DNA of 23,348 nucleotides from a virus, in IMG/VR virus record IMGVR_UViG_3300010885_002828, positions 1 to 23,348 of that record; one strand, 5' to 3'. How positions within the stretch are numbered: the first letter of the stretch is position 1; each line of letters opens with the position of its first letter. The notes beneath the pieces were generated by a model. That model had not been told where the DNA came from and did not search any database. It saw only the letters and a list, made by a program, of their open reading frames with translations. Below are positions 7,759-15,331 of this stretch, one piece after another. The position numbers and the translations under genes were made by a program.

Positions 7759-7778
7759 GCAAAACCCACGGAAGTGCA

Positions 7779-8582
7779 ATGTCCGAAGATACCGATACTC
7801 AGGTAGAGATACCTGCGCCCGATGCAAACGCGACTCCTGAAGTAGAGACGCAAGCGGACCCATCACCCGCAAAGGCCGACGAGAACAAGGAGACCGTATC
7901 CAAGGTTCAGAGTCGGTTTGATGAGCTGACCAAGCACAGGCGTGAAGCAGAGCGCGAGCGAGATTACTGGCGAGAGCAAGCACTGACAAAGCAGCGCGAG
8001 CCGGAGCCGGTAAAAGTTGATGCAGAGCTGAAGACCGAAGCCGACTTCGATTTCGACAGCGCAAAGTATCAGCAATATGTGTTTGCAGAAGCCCAGAAGC
8101 AGGCAGTGAGCGCAGCAAAGCGTGAATTGCAGGCAGATAGGGACATGCAGACCAAAGCGCAGCGAGAAGCTTCATTTGCTTCAAGGTCCAGAGAGTTCGC
8201 ATCGACCGTCAGCGACTTCAACGAAGTCGTCAGAAACGAATCACTGAGGATCACGTCAGAAATGGCGGATGTCATCAAGGATTCGGATGATGGTCCGGCG
8301 CTTGCCTACCACTTGGGGAAGAACCCAGACGTGGCAGACAGGATCGCGCAGCTACCGCCCATTGTAGCCGCCCGCGAACTCGGGAAGATCGAAGCAACCC
8401 TCGCATTTGAACGCGAGAAAGCCAAAGAAAAGCCGGTCAGCAAAGCACCGCCGCCCACACCGAAAGTCGATGCAGTCGAGTCGAGTCTCAGGGTTACGCC
8501 CGACGACCCGGCCAGTGATACGGCATTTGACGCTGAAGAATGGGCAAAGCGGAGGAACAAACAAGTTGCAAAACGGAAGTAG
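7779..8582 (+). CDS. Scaffolding protein, P22 gp8-like role
   Basis: The scaffold directs coat assembly into a procapsid and is then released. The sequence fits: an acidic, Pro-rich disordered N-terminus (residues 1-40), a long charged helical region rich in Glu, Lys, Arg and Ala (about 40-225), a Pro-rich linker, and a strongly basic C-terminal helix (WAKRRNKQVAKRK) like the coat-binding end of the P22 scaffold. At 267 residues it is near the usual size. It has no Cys and few aromatics. GGAAG lies only four bases before the ATG. Its place between portal and coat is the P22 order; similarity is by architecture, not by clear sequence match. Confidence 0.85.
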   Translation: MSEDTDTQVEIPAPDANATPEVETQADPSPAKADENKETVSKVQSRFDELTKHRREAERERDYWREQALTKQREPEPVKVDAELKTEADFDFDSAKYQQYVFAEAQKQAVSAAKRELQADRDMQTKAQREASFASRSREFASTVSDFNEVVRNESLRITSEMADVIKDSDDGPALAYHLGKNPDVADRIAQLPPIVAARELGKIEATLAFEREKAKEKPVSKAPPPTPKVDAVESSLRVTPDDPASDTAFDAEEWAKRRNKQVAKRK

Positions 8583-8587
8583 ATTAA

Positions 8588-9841
8588 ATGGCTAATTCAA
8601 TCCTGACCCCCACTCAGATCACCCGCGAGGCGCTTCGCGTCCTTCACGGCAAACTGAGCTTTATCGGCTCCGTAAACCGCCAGTACGACAGCCAGTTCGC
8701 TCGCGGTGGAGCCAAGATCGGCTCGAGTCTCAACATCCGTATGCCGCCGAAGTACACGGTGCGGACCAATGCAACGCTGGCCGCGCAGGACCACGTTGAA
8801 CGGTCCACCCCGCTGACGGTTTCGTCGCAGTACGGCGTTGACGTTTCGTTTACGACCGCAGACCTCACGTTGAGCCTGGACGACTTCAGCAAGCGGTACG
8901 TCACGCCTGCAATGTCGCAGCTTGCCGCCCGCCTTGAGTCGGATGCGCTCACCGCGGCCTACAAGAGCGTTGCCAATTTTGTTGGCACGACCTCTACCAG
9001 CATGACCTACCTGCAATTCCAGCAGGGCGGCATGGAGTTGACTAAGAACCTTGCGCCGTATGGCAATCGCACTGCGATGCTGCGTCCGCTTGATCGCGTC
9101 AACTTTTCGGATGCCGTCAAAGGGCTGTTCCAGGCTTCTGACAACATCGAGCAGCAGTACCGCGAAGGCGTGGTGGGCCGCACGGGTGGCTTCGATGTGT
9201 ACGAGAACACTTATGTTCCCTCGCACACTCGAGGTTCGTTCGCGGGTTCTGCCCTGACGACTGGCGCGACGATCGGTTCCAGTGCAACGACCAATGTCTG
9301 GGCGTCCACGACTTCGTTGACCATTGATACGGCGACTTCGCTGACGGTCCTGAAGGCCGGCGACGTTATCACCGTCTCGGGCGTGTACGACGTTCATCCG
9401 GAAACCAAGGTGAACACCGGCTCGCTCAAGAAGTTCGTGGTGCAGTCGGATCTGACGTTCACGACGCTGGCAAACACCTACACGGCGACGGTTGTCCCGG
9501 CCATGATTTATGGCGTGGGCAATGCGTTCCAGAACTGCGTGCTGTCGGGGCCGTCTGATACGGACAACAACACGATCACGGTGTTTGGCGTTGCTTCGAC
9601 GGCCTACGGCCAGAGCTTGGCGTATCACGAGGATGCGTTCTGCTTTGCCACGGCAGACTTGATCGATGTGAGCGAGTTCGGCGCATGGGGCGCGAGGCAG
9701 AGCATGGATGGCATTTCCATGCGCATTGCCAAGCAGTACGCCATCAGCAGCGACACGGTTCCGTGCCGCATCGACGTGCTGTGGGGCTTTGCGCCGCTCT
9801 ACCCCGAGTTGGCGGTTCGTCACTTCACGGCTCTGACGTGA
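8588..9841 (+). CDS. Major coat protein, P22 gp5-like
   Basis: This is the icosahedral shell subunit. The N-terminal arm (NSILTPTQITREALRVL), the E-loop region with KIGSSLNIRMPPKYTVR, and the helix with FSKRYVTPAMSQLAARLE are characteristic of the P22-type coat family. Residues about 220-330 are a Thr/Ser/Val-rich insertion that matches the position of the P22 I-domain. The protein is 417 residues against about 430 in P22. GGAAG eight bases before the ATG is the strongest ribosome site of the head block, as expected for the most abundant product. An intrinsic terminator follows the stop within 40 bases. Confidence 0.95.
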   Translation: MANSILTPTQITREALRVLHGKLSFIGSVNRQYDSQFARGGAKIGSSLNIRMPPKYTVRTNATLAAQDHVERSTPLTVSSQYGVDVSFTTADLTLSLDDFSKRYVTPAMSQLAARLESDALTAAYKSVANFVGTTSTSMTYLQFQQGGMELTKNLAPYGNRTAMLRPLDRVNFSDAVKGLFQASDNIEQQYREGVVGRTGGFDVYENTYVPSHTRGSFAGSALTTGATIGSSATTNVWASTTSLTIDTATSLTVLKAGDVITVSGVYDVHPETKVNTGSLKKFVVQSDLTFTTLANTYTATVVPAMIYGVGNAFQNCVLSGPSDTDNNTITVFGVASTAYGQSLAYHEDAFCFATADLIDVSEFGAWGARQSMDGISMRIAKQYAISSDTVPCRIDVLWGFAPLYPELAVRHFTALT

Positions 9842-9847
9842 TCTAAC

Positions 9848-9880
9848 GGGGGCGGGGCTTAACGGCTCCGCTCCCTTTTT
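9848..9880 (+). terminator. Intrinsic terminator after the coat gene
   Basis: GGGGGCGGGG (9848-9857) pairs with CTCCGCTCCC (9866-9875) through eight Watson-Crick and two G-U pairs around a short loop, followed by TTTTT (9876-9880). It lies between the coat and glycosyltransferase genes and would lower transcription of everything downstream unless read through. Confidence 0.82.
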
Positions 9881-9890
9881 ACGAGGGATT

Positions 9891-10655
9891 ATGACGTTTA
9901 AGAAACGAGAGACTGAAAAGAAGCGGTTATGGGCCTACGTCGCCACCCCTGCCTATGATGGCAAGGTAAACAGCGAGTACGCACTCTCCCTTGCCCAAGG
10001 GATGCAAGCCCTGACGCTGTACGGAATCAATGCAACGGCTGCGGTGATGGGTAACGGTGCGTTTATCGACCTGGCCCGCAATGCGTTTGTCCGGATGTTC
10101 CTGCAAACCGAATGCACGCATTTGTTCTTCATTGACGCGGATCTTGAGTTCGAGCCTCACGCAATGGCTGCGCTGATGACGGCGGGAAAGCCTATTGCTG
10201 CTGGGTTGTATTGCAGGCGACAGGTTCCAGAGGATTACCCCGTCAGGTGGGTCAATCACGAGAACGGTGGCCTATGGGTTGAGGAAAATCGCTGGCTGAT
10301 GTGCGACAGAGTACCCACGGGGTTCATGTGCATCGAGCGCAGCGTCATTGAGGAAATGGTGGCAGGAGCAAAGATGCTGAACCTGCCGGGGAAGACCGAA
10401 AAGAACACGCCACAGCTGTTCTACACGTTCGTCAATGAGGACAACGCTTTTGTCGGTGAAGACTTTGCGTTTTGCGAGGACTACCGAAAGAAGTACGGCA
10501 AGCCGATCCATGTGCTGATGGACCTGAACTTCAAGCACGGCGGGTACAAGTGCAACTTCCATAACTACCTTGAGCGAGAGATCGACAAGGAGTTGGAGAA
10601 GAACGCAAACCCGGACCCTTCTGGCATGGTTGAAGAATTGACGAGCGCAGCATGA
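9891..10655 (+). CDS. GT-A type glycosyltransferase (Anp1/GT2-like)
   Basis: The protein is expected to transfer a sugar from a nucleotide-sugar donor. It shows a GT-A fold start (WAYVATPAYDGKV, residues 14-26), a conserved RN..V helix (63-67), the metal-binding DAD motif at 82-84 in the strand LFFIDADLEF, and a later acidic GEDFAFC motif (189-195) followed by H216. No membrane segment or signal peptide is present, so it acts in the cytoplasm. The ribosome site GAGGG is very close to the ATG. It overlaps the methyltransferase-like gene by ATGA. It interrupts the usual coat to gp4 order. The acceptor is unknown: a virion protein, a host glycan or DNA are all possible. Confidence 0.82.
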   Translation: MTFKKRETEKKRLWAYVATPAYDGKVNSEYALSLAQGMQALTLYGINATAAVMGNGAFIDLARNAFVRMFLQTECTHLFFIDADLEFEPHAMAALMTAGKPIAAGLYCRRQVPEDYPVRWVNHENGGLWVEENRWLMCDRVPTGFMCIERSVIEEMVAGAKMLNLPGKTEKNTPQLFYTFVNEDNAFVGEDFAFCEDYRKKYGKPIHVLMDLNFKHGGYKCNFHNYLEREIDKELEKNANPDPSGMVEELTSAA

Positions 10656-11188
10656 ACGCAGTGGTAGAACAGGCGGAATATACGGAATTGCTGATTGGCT
10701 GCGGCAATTCAAACAACAAGCGCATTCACTTTCCGGGCGTCCCTGAGACGTTCCAGAACCTGACGACAATGGACCTGTCAGACACGGTAGGGGCCGATAT
10801 TGTCCATGACCTGAACGTGCTGCCTTATCCCTTTGCGGATAACAGCTTTGACGAGATTCACGCCTACGAAGTGCTTGAGCATTGCGGGACTCAGGGCGAT
10901 TGGCTGTACTACTTCGCCCAGTTCACTGAGTTCTTCCGCATCCTGAAGCCGGGTGGCTACATCATGGGCACCGTCCCGATGTGGGATTCGCCGTGGGCAT
11001 GGGGCGATCCTAGCCACACGAGAATCATCAGCCAGTGCAGCCTGTCCTACTTGGACCAGGACCACTACAAGCAGGTGGGGACGAACAGTTCGTCTGATTT
11101 CCGTAGCGTATGGAAGGGCGACCTGAAATGCACTGCTTTGCGTGAATCTGAACATCAGCTCGGGTTTGTCCTAAAGGCGTTCAAATGA
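10652..11188 (+). CDS. SAM-dependent methyltransferase-like protein
   Basis: The protein has a class I methyltransferase core: a glycine motif LLIGCGNSNNK (13-23), a strand ending in MDLSD with D41, the HDLN turn (52-55), the PFADNSFDEIHAYEVLEH motif (60-77) and LKPGGY near 98-103. The first glycine motif is less canonical than usual, so SAM binding is likely but not certain. The Pro/Trp-rich segment after it (PMWDSPWAWGDPSH) may shape the substrate pocket. It overlaps both neighbours by ATGA. Pairing with the glycosyltransferase suggests joint modification of one glycan, for example sugar O-methylation; this is inference. Confidence 0.75.
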   Translation: MNAVVEQAEYTELLIGCGNSNNKRIHFPGVPETFQNLTTMDLSDTVGADIVHDLNVLPYPFADNSFDEIHAYEVLEHCGTQGDWLYYFAQFTEFFRILKPGGYIMGTVPMWDSPWAWGDPSHTRIISQCSLSYLDQDHYKQVGTNSSSDFRSVWKGDLKCTALRESEHQLGFVLKAFK

Positions 11189-11592
11189 GCACAAATCTCG
11201 AAATCATTACAGATGCGCTAAGGGCTATTAACGTCCTTGACGAGACAGAAACGGCCTCCGCTGAACAGGGTGTGTACTGCCTGCGCCAGTTGAACCAGAT
11301 GCTGGCCGCGTGGGAGGTGGACGATATTGCGCTTGGGTATTTTGCACAGACCTCAACGGCAGCAACGTGCCCTATCCCAGACTGGGCAGAGGTTGGCGTC
11401 ACCAACAAGCTGGGGATCAGGGTGTCATCGCAATACGCAGCTCAGGTTCCTCCTGGTATCGCGTTCTCGGCTGAAGAGGGCTACCAGACGATTCTGCGAA
11501 CTACGATCAACATGAAGCTGAAGGGTCTGGACATGACGCATATGGCGATGGGTCTGGGCCAGACCGCTACTTACGACATCACCCTCGGCTGA
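11185..11592 (+). CDS. Head-closure/tail accessory protein, P22 gp4-like
   Basis: P22 gp4 binds below the portal and starts the neck. This 135-residue protein has the expected features: an N-terminal helix (EIITDALRAINVL), the SAEQGVYCLRQLNQMLAAWE helix (about 25-44), a loop with the IPDWAEVGVTNKLGIRV segment, and a helical C-terminus. It lies directly before the gp10-like gene and overlaps it at TGATG, the same order as in P22. It is slightly shorter than P22 gp4 (about 166 residues). The lysozyme-like activity reported for P22 gp4 cannot be judged from this sequence. Confidence 0.82.
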   Translation: MSTNLEIITDALRAINVLDETETASAEQGVYCLRQLNQMLAAWEVDDIALGYFAQTSTAATCPIPDWAEVGVTNKLGIRVSSQYAAQVPPGIAFSAEEGYQTILRTTINMKLKGLDMTHMAMGLGQTATYDITLG

Positions 11593-12965
11593 TGAACCTT
11601 CCCTTTCATAGCTATCGGACCCGTCTCAAGAAGGGCGCGGTCTCCCGGCTGCTCAACTGCTACGCGGTGCAATCTGCCCCTGAAGGACGCGCCCCCACAG
11701 CGGTAATGGGATCTGCCGGCATAGATGCCTTCTCGACTATCTCAACAGGTCCACAGCACGCTGCTATTGAGTTTGGCGGCACTTTGTACTGTGTCGCTGG
11801 CAATACGTTCTATTCAGTTGACAGCAATGGCGTGGAGACGAGCATCGGGACCATTTCGGGGTCGGGCTCCGTGGACATTGCCAAGAACACATCGCAGATC
11901 GCCATTTTGAGAGATACGGCATTGTGGGTCTATGAGGGGGGAGTTCTGACGGCTGTTTCGGACGCCGACTTTACCTCTCGCGGGGGCTTGAAGATGGCTG
12001 TTTTGGACAGCTACGGCGGGTTCATTGAGCCTAATTCCGGGCGCTTCTTCATCTGCGACCTTGACGATTTCACGGTTTACGATGCGCTCGACTTTGCCAC
12101 CGCGGAAGGGAATCCAGACAATCTGGTGTCGATTGAGTCGAATCAGCGCCAATTCGTGCTTTTTGGAAAGGATTCTATCGAGCTGTGGGATAACGTCGGC
12201 GGCACTGGGTTTCCGTTTCAACGCTCTGGGAATGGCTATGTTGAAAACGGCTGTATCGGCAAGGATGCGACTTGCATGGCCGATAACACGGTGTTCTGGA
12301 TGGACACCGACCGGATGTTCAGGAAGCTGGAGGGCATCACTCCCCGCAGGATCTCCAACGATGGATGTGAGCAGCAGTGGCAGGACTATGCGACCGTTTC
12401 GGATGCCAAGGTGTTCTCTTACATCTTCGACGGCCACACGTTCGTTGTCGTTCAGTTCCCTGCTCAAGGGACCACTTGGGTATACGACATCAACACTCAG
12501 GAATGGCACGAGCGGGCTTCGTATGGGTTCGACTATTGGCGGGCGTCATGGGTTGTAAAAGTCAACGGAGCGACGTTCGTCGGAGATACCGAAACGGGCA
12601 ACATTGGCGAGATGAGCGCGACCTCTTACAGCGAGTGGGACAACATCCTGAGCCGAGAGGCTACAACAGGTGTTATTTACGGCGATAACCGCTGGATGTT
12701 TCATGGCCGGCTTGAGCTTGATCTTGAAGTAGGTCAGGGCATCGAATCAGGGCAAGGATCAGACCCCGAAATCATGCTCGACCTGTCCAACGATGGCGGG
12801 CGGACGTTTATCTCTAAGAGCAGCCGCAAGCTCGGCGTTGCTGGTCAATTCAGCAAGCGGGTCCATTGGGAGCCCCTTGGGCGCTCGCGTGAACGGGTCT
12901 ATCGGTTCCGCGTGACTGATCCCGTGCCGTTCTCGCTTCAAGCGGCGCGATTGGACGTGACATGA
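11592..12965 (+). CDS. Packaged DNA stabilization protein, P22 gp10-like
   Basis: This hub protein closes the portal vertex below gp4 and connects to tailspikes and needle. The sequence reads as a beta-propeller: repeated blade-like segments such as GTLYCVAGNTFYSVD, FGKDSIELWDNVG, DNTVFWMDTDRMFRKLEG, TTWVYDINTQEWHERAS and NGATFVGDTETGNI. The conserved N-terminus (residues 1-28) contains YRTRLKKGAVSRLLNCYAV, a typical start of the family. At 457 residues it is near the 472 of P22. It overlaps the next gene by ATGA. The assignment combines sequence pattern, length and gene order. Confidence 0.88.
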   Translation: MNLPFHSYRTRLKKGAVSRLLNCYAVQSAPEGRAPTAVMGSAGIDAFSTISTGPQHAAIEFGGTLYCVAGNTFYSVDSNGVETSIGTISGSGSVDIAKNTSQIAILRDTALWVYEGGVLTAVSDADFTSRGGLKMAVLDSYGGFIEPNSGRFFICDLDDFTVYDALDFATAEGNPDNLVSIESNQRQFVLFGKDSIELWDNVGGTGFPFQRSGNGYVENGCIGKDATCMADNTVFWMDTDRMFRKLEGITPRRISNDGCEQQWQDYATVSDAKVFSYIFDGHTFVVVQFPAQGTTWVYDINTQEWHERASYGFDYWRASWVVKVNGATFVGDTETGNIGEMSATSYSEWDNILSREATTGVIYGDNRWMFHGRLELDLEVGQGIESGQGSDPEIMLDLSNDGGRTFISKSSRKLGVAGQFSKRVHWEPLGRSRERVYRFRVTDPVPFSLQAARLDVT

Positions 12966-13783
12966 CCGGGGTTGTCCGCTTTCCTCGAGTAGTGCCAGGA
13001 GATGACCCGATTGCTTGGGGGCGGGTATTCGGCCAGTTGAACCAGGTTCTCAGCGTTGATAGCGGCGGGTTCATTCTGCTGGCTGCGACGGCCCTGTCAG
13101 ACCGTACCGGCGTTCCCGTAACGGACATTCTCAGCCTGCTGGGGGATGCCGGTAAGGCTGTTTCACAGCGCCTCATGCCGACGCTGAACTTTGCCAACGT
13201 GGGCAGCATTCAAAGTGCGATTCCTCTCACTGCCACGGCAGACGCGGTGACTGCGGTTGTCTCTATCGCAGCCCACAGCGTCTACATCGGCGGCGAGACG
13301 GTGGCCTATAGCGCGGGGTCAGTGGTGGGCGTTCCCGTTTCAACCGATGTTTACATCTACACCGATGACACCAACTTAGCCGGGGGAGCTGTGACCTATG
13401 CCTACACCACGGCCTTCACGGATCTGGCTGCTAGTGCTGGCCGTTATCGTGTTGGGGCTATTCGTACACCAGTTTCTAGTATCTCCGCTTCAGTCTCTGC
13501 TGCGACGAATGCGAACCCTGGCGCGATCACTACGGGCGCGGCTCACGGGTTCACGACGGCAGATATAGTGCAGTTTTCTGGGGTGGGTGGTATGACGCAG
13601 CTCAACACGGGCACCTACACGATCACGGTGACGGGCGCGAGTACGTTCACGATTGGCGTGAATACGACGGCCTTTGGTGTCTACACCACGGGCGGCACGG
13701 TAACGAGAGTCACGACCCCTGCGGCTGGAATTGGGGGCGCTGGGGCTGATGGCGGCACATACGACATCGGGATCTACTATTAA
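12962..13783 (+). CDS. Virion protein with FCCH-like beta domain at the tail-needle position
   Basis: Residues 1-80 include a helical segment with WGRVFGQLNQVLSVDSGGF. Residues about 85-165 are Val/Ala/Thr-rich beta sequence. Residues about 178-249 form a recognisable unit, starting at ANPGAITTGAAHGFTTADIV and continuing through GTYTITVTGASTFTIG to a GGTVTRV strand, like the FCCH-type (E1 first-catalytic-half) beta barrel found in many phage tail proteins. The end is Gly-rich. In P22 the tail needle gene occupies this slot, but the long trimeric coiled coil of a needle is absent. It may be a neck or tail protein with a different shape. Role inferred from position. Confidence 0.65.
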   Translation: MTGVVRFPRVVPGDDPIAWGRVFGQLNQVLSVDSGGFILLAATALSDRTGVPVTDILSLLGDAGKAVSQRLMPTLNFANVGSIQSAIPLTATADAVTAVVSIAAHSVYIGGETVAYSAGSVVGVPVSTDVYIYTDDTNLAGGAVTYAYTTAFTDLAASAGRYRVGAIRTPVSSISASVSAATNANPGAITTGAAHGFTTADIVQFSGVGGMTQLNTGTYTITVTGASTFTIGVNTTAFGVYTTGGTVTRVTTPAAGIGGAGADGGTYDIGIYY

Positions 13784-14001
13784 TGGCTAACGTCGCAGTA
13801 ATCGAACAGAACGCACGGCAGATCGTGCTTGAGTTCACTGCGGACGGGCTTCCAGAGCTAACGGAGCGCGTTACCATTATGGTTGACCTGATCGCACAAG
13901 ATCCGGGGATTCTCGCGCAGGTTCGGGATGAGTTCATTGCGAAGCTGGAACAGAAGCAGGCGGCATGGATAACAGCGCAGTCAGCCCTTTCAAGCCTGTA
14001 G
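13783..14001 (+). CDS. Small helical hypothetical protein, 72 aa
   Basis: The start overlaps the previous stop (TAATG). The protein is acidic and mostly helical: a beta-prone N-terminus (QNARQIVLEFTADG), then ELTERVTIMVDLIAQ, and a C-terminal helix with VRDEFIAKLEQKQAAWITAQ. No membrane segment is seen. The last 37 bases overlap the start of the cupin gene in another frame. I do not recognise the family; a small assembly or chaperone protein is possible. Confidence 0.6.
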   Translation: MANVAVIEQNARQIVLEFTADGLPELTERVTIMVDLIAQDPGILAQVRDEFIAKLEQKQAAWITAQSALSSL

Positions 14002-14411
14002 CCCTTCCCGCTGTCCGTGAAAAAATCACGGAACTGGAAAAGGCAATTCAGGCTGTTCCCCTAGACCAGCAGCTTACCTTCGAGAACTTGCACAGCTTTT
14101 GCCCCGGCCTGTATGCCCGCACGGTGTTCATGCCTGCCGGGTCTGTCTTGACAAGCAAGATCCACAAGACACAGCACTTCTTCGTGGTCACTAAGGGCTC
14201 TTGCACGGTCTCGAACTCACACGGACAAAGGGAGCTGATTGCAGCCCCTTACCTTGGAGTGACCATGCCGGGGACTAAAAGGGCTTTGCTGATCCACGAG
14301 GATTGCATCTGGACGACCTTCCACGCCACTGAGCTGACGGATGTGGCAGAGATTGAACGCACGATATTGGCGGAGTCTTTCGAGGCTTTCGACGCGGAGA
14401 ATGATCTATGA
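13965..14411 (+). CDS. Cupin-fold protein, 148 aa
   Basis: A single double-stranded beta-helix is visible. The first cupin motif reads IHKTQHFFVVTKGSCTV (residues 66-82) with H67 and H71 as possible metal ligands, followed by GQREL and the P-G-T-x-R/H-type turn (MPGTKRALLI, 101-110), then H111 and H120. A helical N-terminus (residues 17-30) precedes it. The metal site is plausible but not fully canonical. Cupins include sugar isomerases, oxygenases and purely structural domains, so the reaction is unknown. It occupies the region where P22 has gp14. It overlaps its neighbours on both sides, which argues it belongs to the late operon. Confidence 0.7.
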   Translation: MDNSAVSPFKPVALPAVREKITELEKAIQAVPLDQQLTFENLHSFCPGLYARTVFMPAGSVLTSKIHKTQHFFVVTKGSCTVSNSHGQRELIAAPYLGVTMPGTKRALLIHEDCIWTTFHATELTDVAEIERTILAESFEAFDAENDL

Positions 14412-15331
14412 CTTTCTGGGCAGCCGGTGCATCGGCAGTTGCGACGATTGGCTCTGCCGCTTATGCGGCTAACGCAGCGGGCAAGGCAGCAGATGCGTCT
14501 GCTTCTGGAGCCAATCAAGCCAGCCAGTTATCAAACAGCCAGTTCCAGCAGACTCAAGCCAATTTGGCGCCGTGGAGGACAACGGGAGCCAGCGCACTGA
14601 GTCAGCTCGGCTCATTGTTCGGTCTACAGACATCGACGCCAGAGCAGTTTGCAGGCGCGCAGCCCGTAACCGTGGGGGACAGTCAGCTTCCCCCCGGAAC
14701 GCAGCTACAGCCGGCTGGTAATGGCTGGTATGACGTAACGCTGAACGGGCAGAACTTGGGCGTGCTGCGTCCTGGCGGGGCCAATGGCCGGTTCGTGAGT
14801 AACGGTACGCCGATTCCTGCCACCAGCGCAGGGCCCTCGGCGGCTACAGGTGCAACGCCTGCCGGTGCGCCCAACATGAATGCGTTCACCGCGTCACCCG
14901 GCTACGACTTCCGTCGTACTGAGGGAATGCGGGGGATTGAGCGGACGGCGGCAGCTCGAGGTGGGGCGTTCTCTGGCAATGCCCTGCGCGCCCTGACCGA
15001 CTTCAACAGCAACCTCGCCTCGGGTGAGTTCGGCAACTACGTCAACCAGCTTTCTAACATCGCGGGGCTTGGCCAGAACGCCACGAACGCAACCGGGACG
15101 TTCGGCCAGAACGCAGCCAATACCCAAGGCCAGAACGCGCTTTACGCTGGTAACGCCCGTGCCTCGGGGATTGAGAATCAGGGCAACATCTACGGGCAGG
15201 CGATCAACGGGTTGGGAAACATTGCCGGCTATTACGGACAGAATAAATCGCCACAGCCTTATGGCGGGACTGGCTATGGCAGCGGTCAGATCCCCTATGG
15301 AACCCCACCCTACGCTCCGAGGAACGCATAA
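14408..15331 (+). CDS. Probable DNA ejection/transfer protein 1 (gp7 position), 307 aa
   Basis: The start overlaps the cupin stop by ATGA. The N-terminus is a hydrophobic Ala/Gly helix (residues 3-27) without a cleavage site. A helix with NSQFQQTQANLAPWRTTGASAL and a Gly/Pro-rich middle follow. The region from about residue 160 to 225 (FTASPGYDFRRTEGMRGIE, then AAARGGAFSGNALRAL and EFGNYVNQL) is a block I recognise as conserved in phage internal or ejection proteins. The C-terminus is rich in Gly, Asn and Gln repeats. Such proteins leave the head with the DNA and help form the channel across the envelope. The role is based on this block and on the P22-like position. Confidence 0.75.
   Translation: MTFWAAGASAVATIGSAAYAANAAGKAADASASGANQASQLSNSQFQQTQANLAPWRTTGASALSQLGSLFGLQTSTPEQFAGAQPVTVGDSQLPPGTQLQPAGNGWYDVTLNGQNLGVLRPGGANGRFVSNGTPIPATSAGPSAATGATPAGAPNMNAFTASPGYDFRRTEGMRGIERTAAARGGAFSGNALRALTDFNSNLASGEFGNYVNQLSNIAGLGQNATNATGTFGQNAANTQGQNALYAGNARASGIENQGNIYGQAINGLGNIAGYYGQNKSPQPYGGTGYGSGQIPYGTPPYAPRNA
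15071..15138 (+). repeat. Three copies of an 11-base direct repeat
   Basis: GGCCAGAACGC occurs at 15071-15081, 15104-15114 and 15128-15138, each encoding a Gly-Gln-Asn turn inside the ejection-type protein. The copies are spaced 33 and 24 bases apart, in frame, and probably arose by local duplication of a low-complexity segment. Confidence 0.7.

Noticed and set aside
7127-7762. Minus-strand frame of 211 codons, Leu-rich, opposite the portal C-terminus
   Set aside because: It is the reverse of Gln/Ala-rich coiled-coil codons, which read as Leu/Ser/Arg on the other strand. Not a real membrane protein.
8597-9823. Open frame of 408 codons on the minus strand opposite the coat gene
   Set aside because: The composition is Arg/His/Asn-rich without domains, and it mirrors the strongly biased codons of the coat gene; no ribosome site. 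It is a shadow of the coat gene.
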